From positions 1,714,727 through 1,778,726 of the forward strand of contig NW_019211457.1 of the NCBI RefSeq assembly GCF_002443255.2: a stretch of DNA of 64,000 nucleotides, written 5' to 3'. Source of the DNA: Varroa destructor. Lineage: Eukaryota > Arthropoda > Arachnida > Mesostigmata > Varroidae. This document shows, piece after piece, positions 55,010-64,000 of the stretch (position 1 is its first letter; each line of letters begins with the position of its first letter). The notes under the pieces were generated by a model. That model worked only from the letters and a program-made list of their open reading frames with translations. It had not been told where the DNA came from and searched no databases. Both the position numbers and the translations under genes were made by a program.

Positions 55010-58000
55010 CTGTAATAACAACAATAACGTCAAAGAAACACTGCCAGTAAGCGAACGTATATTTAGTAATTCGTTGTATCATGATACGGCCCCACCTGCT
55101 GTGCTGACTGCCTGTGTCTAGCGTGCGCCATAGTCGGCTATGCCCATTGATGATTAATTGTGTCGTCTCTTTTTGTCTTACTCGCCAAACTTGCCATTTC
55201 CGGTACTCTTCAGATGTTCCGGTTGTGGCAAGTGGCGCGCCTCACCGCTAACGTGACGCGTACTCGATACGAAGCTGTCGCGAGTAATCGCCGTGGAAAC
55301 AAGCAGTGGCTCCTGCGAGCACATCCGCACACTATGGTAGCAAGTGTCGCTGGCCCATTATAACCAACAAATGGTCCGTGTTCGATACAACTCGGACGGC
55401 GCCATTGTAGAGAAGAGTTCCGAGTTTTTTTTTCAAGGGTGGCGGTGTACAGAAGATGTGGCAGACAGCGAGCCATGTCTCTTCATCTTCTCATCGATCC
55501 GTCTCCCTTCGAGACTCTAGTTATTCTTCAATTAGCTCCGTATCTCGAAGATTTCTAAGCCGTTGTCAAGTCAACACACATTCTGCTAACATGCAGACCG
55601 CTGTTTGCTGGCTGCGCCCAGCTCAGCGACGATTCGGCGCTATACCGCTGTCGTCGCAAAGGTCTTCTCGTTGGCCTTCTAATCGTCACCTCCGGTTTGT
55701 GTTAGCTGTTTAGGGTACCGCTGCGACTGCTACCGTTACTCCGGCCGTCGCTACGTCCGCGGTTGTTGTAGAGCTCTGAAGGAAGGAGCGGTCGTTCAAT
55801 GACAGGCAACGCTTCATATCGGGCGTCAGTGACGAGGTGCGGCGCGCAGGAGCTAACTGACCCATAAGCAGCCAATAATCGACGAACAGACCGCCGCCGG
55901 TAGTAGCCATCTTCGAAGAATCCGGCTCACTCTATGAATGGTGACGATAGCTGTAGCTTTGCCCACTGAAGGCGAATGGAATAGAGTGGGCGACAAAGCC
56001 CCGTTGGTTTGTCGCTCACGACCGCCTGTTCAAGGAGCGCCGGAGAATGGCGGTTGTAGAGCGCGAGAGCGAACGGCGACAACGACGGATTCTACGTGGA
56101 GCTCCTGCTCGGCTATGGTGCTCCAATCTATTCCACGGCTACATGCTATCGTCGAGCGTCTAAGTTACGTTGTAGTAAACGAACAGACGGACGCCGCTAG
56201 TGGAGGTCTACTATTTGAAGCGGCAACTGCGAGAGCTATGGGAAGGTACGCGATGGGACGATGAGAAAGACAGATCAAGCGACAAAAGACCTTGGACATC
56301 CGACGGAACACACACATTCAGCTGATGTATTACCACGCGTATTTCGAGCTCCCGATCGCGTCACAGCCAAAGGGGTCGCCGTTGATGCGTATAGCGCATA
56401 GGCCACAATGTATTCGACTCGATAACAGTAATGTAATGTCGATGCGTCACCGGTACTACGACTGCGAGCTCGTAGTGAGAGCTATGCTCCGGCTGATAAT
56501 CGGGAAAGGAAATTTGGTTTGCTACGAATCGAGCGAACGGAAACGGAGGCGGAAAAAACGTTGCGCTACTTATTTATCGACATGCGTTCAGCCGATCCAA
56601 AACAAACACATACATCTACGATAGCGGGAAGGCTGGCCTGCTAGCAGGATTAGATAAACATCTTGTTCTGATATTTCGCGAAAAAATTAACGCTAGGTGG
56701 ACAGAAGGCCGTTACCTGTTCACATTCGAGCGTGCCTAGAGCTGTGAGTTCAAAAAATCGTTCGATTGGTCTAACGAATACTGCTCACACTCAAACAATG
56801 ACCACAATTTAGACGGCTATTAATAAAGCCTTGTAATGGAATGACATGATCCCATGTTCTCAGAAACAACTACGATGTGATAGAACAACATACGATTGGT
56901 ACACACAGCTGGTATCAGGCTTAAGGCTCCATTGCTGACGGCTCGTAGAGAATCAGCCTTGCTCATCGCCAGACACGAGAGACAATATATACGACTGGCT
57001 TGTGTAGGGGGTCATCACCTGACTGCCGAAACAATCATTAGTCCTCTAAGTGATTCGTTCTGCTCGTTCCGGGGTGGGTGAGCGTAATCAACGTCTTACT
57101 TTAATTTTACCTCCCGAAAACACAGTAGAGTTCTGCAATGAATATGTGTCACGTATACTTATGTAGAACTAAATCCTTAATCAGGCTCATTCATAATGAT
57201 CGCAGTAATAATTAGCAAGTGGGCAAAACTTTATTGTATGCCACATAAGTGTCGTCCTAAAGAGTGGCCACAATCAGTTTACGTCCGAATCTGCCTTGAC
57301 AAAAGAACAGCATGATGCAAACGTCATGTCTTATACACATCAAAAATTGTTCAATTTTCGCATACGGCCGTATGTGGCAAAATGGGGCAAAAGTTACTTT
57401 TATTGAAAATGTATGTTCAACAACGGCTGAGAAACTCCTAATTGAAGAAGTTCGAGGTAAAATGGCCCAGTATCTTAAGCTCCACAAAACAGGCGCAAAG
57501 TAGAATTTTTGAAAGAAAAAAAAGGGCTTTCTCACTTTTTTTTTTGTCAAAGGGTTTATTAGACGATTCTCCATAGAAAATGATTGCGAATTGCTCGAAG
57601 GCAACCGGAGTTCTACGTTGCCAGTTTCTCGAACGGCCTAATCTTTTTATGGAAGCTTATAGTTAAAGGTCGCTTGTGCGTTAGAATGGTAGCATGGGTA
57701 GTTGACCGGACAGGTGGAATCCGATCAAGTAACTTAACAGTGAAAAGAAAGTAATCGAACTGTGCAAAAAAATGGTAATAAATTAATGACAGCAGCGACA
57801 ACTACAACAAAAATAAGTAAGTTGAGAACTTGAGTTCAAGCTGAGCTTTCGAAAAAAAAAATGTGACACGACTGCATGAACTGTGTGGAGGTTCTGGGGT
57901 ACGAATCTTTGGCGATCGATTAGGTGAGGAGCTCTGAATGCACAATTAGATTAAATGTGAAATATTAGTTAAGAAAAAATCATCAAATAATAGAAAAATT

Positions 58001-58612
58001 TTCGACTGAGGAATAATGATGCTGTTTTAACTTACTGGATCATAGTCAACTCAGCACTTGAACAGTTTATATATGCTAAGTATATATCGTTAACGATACG
58101 TGTTGATCAACTTACACAGAAATAGTGGCCGTCACATATTTAACTTTAAGAATTTGCTCTAGACCAAATAATATTTTCCATTAACTTTGCTATCTCTGTT
58201 ACTGAGGAACGTCTAATAGACCATCGATGTCAAAGAAGAAGACTCGAAAGACTGTTGCTGTAGCTAGCCGTTATATCTCTATAGTGTAATGAGGAAAAAT
58301 CTCTTTTTTGCCAGGCCAAAGTCGTAAATTGGCCGAAACCTCATTCTAACTAGTGCACAAATTGTCATAGTAGGCATTTGCGACGCATGAAGTCGACTCG
58401 ATCCGGGATGATTCACTTTTCAACTCGAGAAATCGGCGTTACTGGACTCTAACAATTTGATCTATCAAAAGGCCCGCACAGCCTTGGGAACGGCATCGTA
58501 ATGGAACATTGTACCCCACGAAACTGTTGTCCGGTGACGGAACACGAACGCCGCTGGCTTCTGACGCTGCTGTACGTATGGAACAATAACTGTTACATAT
58601 AATCTATTGTTT

Positions 58613-58615
<3 letters not shown>

Positions 58616-58646
<31 letters not shown>
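58616..58646. repeat. TA microsatellite, 31 bases
   Basis: Pure TA/AT, followed by GTATGTATG. Confidence 0.97.
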
Positions 58647-58655
<9 letters not shown>

Positions 58656-59255
58656 CGATCGTTCGCAAATGATTGGCAGCAATGAAACAATCGTAAAATG
58701 GCGCATATCTTCATCATACCAAAGCGTGGCTTCAGCAGTGTCCTTTGCAGGCCTATAAGATAGCAGGCAAAGCAGTAGCTAATAACACTTAAATGAATCT
58801 TGAAACTCGATCAACGAATTCGCACGAAAAGGCTACGGCGGTAACAACAACGATAAAAGTAACAACCCATGTTAAGTCAGATTTGTTGTCAGACAGCAGC
58901 AAACCAAAATGAATTGAAGACACCGGATTCAAGTAGCACTATAAGTCTACAATGTGCTTAACAAGGGGACACAACAATAAGGAAGCTTCGTGCTTTTAAA
59001 TAGCCGCCTGTCGGACATGGACATTGGTGACATAAGGGTTTCTAAATTGATATGGTTCGAAGATTTGATCTTAAAATGGTGTAATAAAAACGCGATATGT
59101 GGTGAAAATTATTATTGGGTGAGACAAGTAGGCCGGGTGGAAAAAGGGCAGCAAAAAACCACTCTGCCAAATAGGACTAAGCGTTGTACCGAAAATTGCA
59201 TTCTGGACTAAAAAAATACAGGCGAGGTTTCCTGGACGTTGAAGAAGTTCCCGAT

Positions 59256-59280
59256 CTAAACGAACTGTTCGTTCGTTTAG
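59256..59280. repeat. Perfect 10-base hairpin, 5-base loop
   Basis: Arms CTAAACGAAC and GTTCGTTTAG around TGTTC. No T run follows, so it is not a standard terminator-like or histone-type element. Confidence 0.85.
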
Positions 59281-62200
59281 CTGTTAAGGCCTCAAAACAA
59301 GGGAAATTATCATCTAATCGGTTACAGTTGTAATCGGACGCAATTAAATACTCTACATCTCTCGGATCGATATAAGTTTTTCGTACATGCCTTCGATGAT
59401 TAGCATTGGTTGATGTAGGCTGCCACTTATTATAGACGCTGTTACAGCATGCTGGCTAGAAGTTTCACTTTGCCATTTGCGCCAATCTTCATTACGTCAG
59501 ATATGAGTGACTAAAACTTTAACAGTCCTTCGTGCCGTCGTCGTCGTAAGGCTTAATTCGGTTAAGCCACCGTTCGCTCGTCTGATAATTGGACCTAATG
59601 ACTCGAGTGTTAGACGACGTCAACAGTTCCGTATTACCGATCCGTTCACAGTAACTAGGAGATGATCGGCTCGTCCGCTTCTCGTCAGTTCTCATTTACA
59701 CGCTCGTCCTCAAAGGACGAAGATGACCAAAAACGCGGCTCTTCAGAATGAACAGCGAGCGACCGGAAAAACAGGGACAAGCTAAACGAATCGATCCGGC
59801 TTGCCCGCTGCCGCCGTCTGTTTACCCTTATCGCGAAATCTTGTAGCCGCGGAAGCGATTGAATCAGGACACCGTGCGGGGAAAACAAGACGGTCGATCA
59901 CCAGTAGTGAAGGCGATCCTCTACTACGGAGCACAACTGATAACTGCACTCAGCAAGCGAACGGAAGAAATAGACACCGCGAGATAAACGCAGTAGAGAG
60001 GGGGTTTTGCTGCGATTTAGCGGGAGAATTTCCTATAGCGGGAATATGGTCAATTTTTGTTGTTGCGACTTCTAGAGGAGAACTGAAAGCAGGAGTACAT
60101 CAGCACAAACTTGCTTTGGTAGGGATTGAAGCAGACGTTCTATAGAACACGAACAGTGTACGTTTAATTAGCTTTGCTTACGAAAGACTTAGTGGCCTAT
60201 TGTTTCAAGCCGAAGGGAAGCTCTTTGCTTTTATAGGCTTTCTCCAGAAGAGCATTAGGACAAGTTTCGATTTGTGGAAATATATCTTTGCATACGGAAC
60301 TAGCGACATAGAATGGAGTATATAGCTCATACTGCGAGCATGGTCTGAGCAGTGATGTCTCTTATATTTCATTACTCCTCTGATGTGGTATATGTCATTG
60401 GCAGACCTGAACCAGCAGTTCCCAGCGTTTTCAAAACAAAAAAAAATAGCAAAAAACAGTGTTTTATCAGCGCATGATATTACGTTCCTTGTTAATTAGC
60501 TACGCAATCGTGTCGATGTTTTCCAAGGAAGTAAGCCAGAGAAGGACGCGTCTTCATTTCTATATACATAGTATTGCCCTCGGAATATATAGAACGACTC
60601 CTTTTTACTGAAACAAGTTGCCTAATATTTAGATACGGCCGGTTCGACTCGAAACAGCGAGCTCTGCTGCCGGCAGGACTACACACACGGACGAAGACAG
60701 CTACACTGATTTGCGAATCATTGAGTTTCTTCTTTCTCGCATGACGCACGTCAGCTGTGACCAAGTCTATCTTCGATATGTCAGTGTCCAACCTATTGAA
60801 ACAATCCCTTACAATTTACCGCTGCGACCACCATCTCAGGATCATCAATATATATCAACGAAGTCAGCTATCGACTTCCTTGACAAATGCGAGGGTGTAA
60901 CCAATGCTTGGCTAAGCTGCGTTTTGGGAATATCATTGACGTTGTGCAAGAACTCGCTGATCCCTAGTTCTGCCACGGCGAGTTATGGTGATTCAATTAG
61001 ACAACGAACGACTGGGCCCACGTGGCGTTGGGCTCAATGATTTTTTTTTGTTTCAGCGGCAACACATAGACCCATTGTCGTAATTTCCGAATCTTTTACT
61101 CCTAGTGCATCGTGTGCCCATTGAATGTTTCGAGCTCGGGAGCGGTTAATGGTTAGGACGGTTTTGGATACTTGACGACTTTCAGATTAGACCCGTCCTT
61201 CTCTTCATGAGTTGACCAGTCATCGATCCCTCTTGTCCCCGTGCCAATAATAGTTGCAGCAATAATTTTTAACTGTTTTCTGTCTTCTCTTCGTGTAAAT
61301 GAACGTGCGCATTGGCATCCGCACGCAGCGATTGGACGTTTCGTACTGGTTTCTCTCACGGATGGGATGAGCCTTCGTTTGTACGATCCGTATCTTTTAC
61401 ACATGACTAATTACTATGGTAGCTTACTAGAAATCTTTCTAGCAGTCTAGAAATATTTGGAAGGAAGTGCCTTTCACTTATGGCTGGGCAGTTTGTCGAA
61501 ACAGAACGTGAGCAAATAAGTGCTACGGGCCATTGGCCGGTCCGAGTATTCCGTCTCCATGCTGCACCTGTAATATACACGCGTTCTTATTGATTTTTTT
61601 TTCCATTTAGGGAACATCACATTGACTTTCATTAGACCCTTCTTTTTTTTTGCAAATGTCTTTGCGTTATAATAATACTCTGTTACCTATTTTTCACCGA
61701 AGAAGATCGGCTGATTCAGTCCACCAAATCTACTTCGTAGTAAATAGAACGAGTCTATTGCACGACTTGTTGCAGCCTGAATTACTGTGAGAATCTAGTG
61801 TGGGTAGTTGTATCAAACACTGTGTTGCAACGGGATCGGGCGAAGTCGGGGGCCGTTATTTGAGTGGTTTATATGCATCTACGAGGGGGTTGCACACATG
61901 GAAGATGACGGGCGACATGGGACGGCACGACTTCGACAACGCGGAGATAGACCGTCGGCATATTTAATGTATCTCACCAGGAGACGGTGAGAAATGAATA
62001 TTGATCGATATTCGAGGTCAGAGAATGACGAAAAGAAAGAACAGCTCTGCACGGGATCCCATAGCTGTTGTATAATAAATAATGGAACGTGGTTGCGAAA
62101 ACAGTTGAATTTTAGGAAAGGCTCGAATAGGACAGAGATAATGCAGAGAAGCGAAAACTAGCTTGCGTAACGTATTACCTTCTTCTTTTTAATCAAAAAA

Positions 62201-62300
62201 AATATTTCTAATAAGACTAATAATAAGTAGGGTACACTTGCGACGAAATCTCGAATGGCGAAATTGCAACCGCACATGTATACATTTATACTTGTTCTTA

Positions 62301-62319
62301 AACAACAACAACAACAACA
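62301..62319. repeat. CAA microsatellite
   Basis: About six CAA units ending in CAG, inside a 62-codon frame where it would encode Gln. Confidence 0.9.
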
Positions 62320-62886
62320 GAATGTGGTTAACTATAAATTAGTTGTAACTACTAAGTTAAGTAATGATAACATCAAGATACTAGTTTGGGTGATTGCTGG
62401 TGGATGTCACTGCGCCGTCCACCATCGTCATCCGCATTTCTGATCAAATCAATTTTATTAGGGCCATTCTACCGTTGATAGACGTATTTAACATGGCGAT
62501 TCTATAAATCGTCACCAAATCACATGGTCGGTCGTTGCTTGGCTATAGCCATCCCGCTAACCTTAGATAACATAAGCACATCAGCCTACCTGCCAGCAGC
62601 ATCGACTATTCCCGACCGCTTATACAAACATTATAGAGAAGCAACAGCTATTCCTTCTTTCTGACCATATCATGCACAAACTTTTCTGTTTTCAACATAT
62701 TTACCGGTTTCAAACTCTAACTAGCGCACTACCATCTTGCTCTAACCTAACGGCGTCAAATCTGCCGGACCGACTGCGTTTCGCCGGATTTCGCTGGCGC
62801 CGCTGTTTTACTTGGTAAGCCCCCGCCTTAAGCGTCACCGCCCTAGCCGCTAGTGCTTTCTACGTTTCCGTTTTATTCCTGCTATG

Positions 62887-63119
62887 TCAGACTGCCTCTT
62901 TCCGGCGGCCATTCAAAAGCGAATCAATGTAATGCAGGTATCCTATGCTTTGTGTGGCTAGGTAGTCGCCGCTGGCTACAGCCAGACGTAACCGCCCAGC
63001 ATCGGCCGTGAGTGTTCCATAGAGAAACTGAGCAGGACTATTCTGAGCGCGGCTCGTTCGGCCATCGCTCGTGTTTGTCGCGAAGCCGACCCGAAGCAGT
63101 AGCCGCTCCTCCACATCGT
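62887..63119 (-). CDS. Candidate terminal exon on the minus strand, 76 codons plus stop
   Basis: On the minus strand a branch-point-like CCTAAC, a pyrimidine stretch and acceptor (ttctgctgtacag) end at 63120. After two bases the frame reads DVEERLLLRVGFATNTSDGR and stays open to TGA at 62887. Codon use is among the most coding-like in the window (GTC GGC TTC GCG, GCC AGC GGC GAC TAC). The peptide looks globular, with a helix-like end (IGYLHYIDSLLNGRRKEAV). The gene would run right to left with earlier exons beyond 63140. No family recognised. The GC-rich setting supports a gene region. Confidence 0.33.
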
Positions 63120-63137
63120 CTGTACAGCAGAAGTTAG

Positions 63138-63578
63138 GTTGGCCTCTTTCTCGTATCACTTATAATTCCCGCCTACGCCAACAGCAGCGACTGCCGCTCG
63201 CAGTTTTTCCACGATGACGACGGCCACAGCAGCAGCAGCAACAACAACAACAACAACAACAATAGCAGACGAGCAATAAAGGACCTTTCAACGTCGTTCA
63301 ATTTGCTGCATGTGCGCGACAATATCTATCCGTCCATCTGCCTGTCGGTTGTTCAGCCCATGTGTCCTCGTTCAACGGACCTATTGAAGCTGTCCAATTT
63401 GTCCGACTACTACCCTATGCCTCCGCTTGTACGAGGCTACGCTCACACTGGTCGCTTGCAATTCTGTCCACTAGCGCTTCTTTCAGTCTGTCGGGTCGCT
63501 GCTGACTGCGAACTCTTTCGCATGCGCGTTCGTTGGACGCGCGACAAGAGCCATTTCAGCGGCAGTGGCTTTGAATGA
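63138..63578 (+). CDS. Candidate exon, 146 codons plus stop, signal-like start and poly-Asn
   Basis: The frame opens after TAG at 63135-63137 (which could be the end of an acceptor, cagaagttag) and closes with TGA at 63576-63578. It begins with a hydrophobic run ending in small residues (VGLFLVSLIIPAYA then NSSDC), like a signal peptide without its start. It continues with HDDDGH, four Ser (AGC) and eight Asn (AAC plus AAT) and then a Leu/Arg/Cys-containing part with coding-like codons. No ATG precedes the hydrophobic run in frame. A competing short ATG frame over the same repeat (from 63213) reads poly-Ala/Thr. It overlaps the intron inferred for the minus-strand candidate. Confidence 0.22.
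   Translation, partial: VGLFLVSLIIPAYANSSDCRSQFFHDDDGHSSSSNNNNNNNNSRRAIKDLSTSFNLLHVRDNIYPSICLSVVQPMCPRSTDLLKLSNLSDYYPMPPLVRGYAHTGRLQFCPLALLSVCRVAADCELFRMRVRWTRDKSHFSGSGFE
63228..63263. repeat. AGC x4 followed by AAC x7 repeat
   Basis: CAG-type units change to CAA-type units at 63240, a common pattern in arthropod transcripts. Confidence 0.95.
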
Positions 63579-64000
63579 CGCTGCAAAAAAACCGCCGTCG
63601 CCATCTCGCAGTGGATGCCGCGGCACAGCCGATTTGCGTCAGCTGTCAAGAGTCAAAACTTAAATCAATACTACTACGTAGCTGTTCCCGGCGGCCGCAA
63701 GGGCTGCACGCTACTTTCGGTATGGAAATGACGAATGATGCTGGAAGGCGATCACTTCACGTTTTGCAGAACCCGGTGTAGACTCCCATCCGCCCGACCA
63801 TTTGCTGCCCGCCGCCGCCCTTCGGAGTCAACCACACCAGCATTCCAACATTATACATCCTATCATACGGCAATGTGATAGCAGAGGCTAACATCTCTAA
63901 CAGACTTTTCGCCGGCAGCAAAGCGGGTCCGAGGCGCATCGCAAAATCTTAAACCGTCGTCAACTGCCTCAAAAGGTCGAAGAGATTGGCAGCTATCCGT
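63579..64000. other. GC-rich end of window, no confident gene
   Basis: One 68-codon ATG-less frame (63575-63781) and several frames on both strands. Probably continues the gene region at 62.9-63.6 kb. Confidence 0.3.

Larger units (their letters stand above)
55010..62886. other. Gene-poor; GC-rich to 56.3 kb then AT-rich
   Basis: Plus frames at 55938-56264 and 59801-60145 have coding-like codons but neither splice support nor a well-placed ATG. Holds the TA repeat at 58616-58646, the hairpin at 59256-59280 and a CAA repeat at 62301-62319. A B-box word (GGTTCGACTCG, about 60644-60654) has no A box. Confidence 0.4.

Noticed and set aside
60644..60654. B-box word GGTTCGACTCG
   Set aside because: No matching A box upstream; an 11-base near match is expected by chance in 64 kb.
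1..64000. CRISPR arrays, operons, bacterial promoters, riboswitches, plasmid or phage modules
   Set aside because: No regularly spaced direct repeats and no prokaryotic gene organisation; the window is eukaryotic in character.

Overview
This looks like a stretch of nuclear genome from a metazoan, most likely an arthropod. It has no operons, no ribosome-binding sites and no long bacterial-type genes. It is rich in dinucleotide and trinucleotide microsatellites (TA, CT, CA, GT, CAG, CAA, GTC), has homopolymer A tracts of 21-27 bases, intron-like splice signals, an interrupted arthropod-type telomere motif (CCTAA), and one 100-base N gap inside a TA repeat. The arthropod assignment is an inference from repeat style, not from an identified gene.

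I could not recognise any protein family with confidence. The longest ATG-initiated reading frame is 234 codons and most frames are under 130, which fits introns, intergenic DNA and short exons of genes with long introns. Every protein-coding entry below is therefore a candidate, chosen for a good splice acceptor or donor, an ATG in good context, or codon-level signs of protein selection (synonymous codon mixing in homopolymers, purine-first codons). Most carry confidence 0.1-0.35, and several will be chance.

Layout: 0-4 kb is GC-rich and has a minus-strand ATG frame under two identical CCAAT boxes, a plus-strand terminal-exon candidate at 2.76-2.99 kb, and the longest frame (minus, 3.27-3.97 kb). 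4-6.6 kb is AT-rich with the gap. 6.6-8.4 kb holds a cluster of plus-strand exon-like pieces around a CAG repeat. 8.4-11.5 kb is AT-rich. 11.5-12.6 kb holds the best single coding candidate, a 174-codon frame with two poly-alanine tracts. 16-21.5 kb is a chain of GC-rich islands with further candidates, including a 66-residue secreted-peptide-like frame. 23.8-25.4 kb is a run of adjacent plus-strand frames of unknown nature. 26.6-30.8 kb has several exon-like segments. 31-49 kb is mostly AT-rich and gene-poor, with isolated candidates at 33.5, 36.7 and 39.0 kb. 49-51 kb is GC-rich and ends in a tRNA-like (SINE-like) sequence. 53.5-54.3 kb contains an unusual composite inverted repeat and two perfect 20-base palindromes. 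54.6-55.0 kb holds a minus-strand poly-leucine frame. 55-62.9 kb is mostly empty. 62.9-63.6 kb has two convincing but divergent exon candidates.

No shared pathway can be inferred. The most unusual structure is the A-B-A'-B' repeat at 53.57-53.73 kb. I found no clear evidence of a new biological system.
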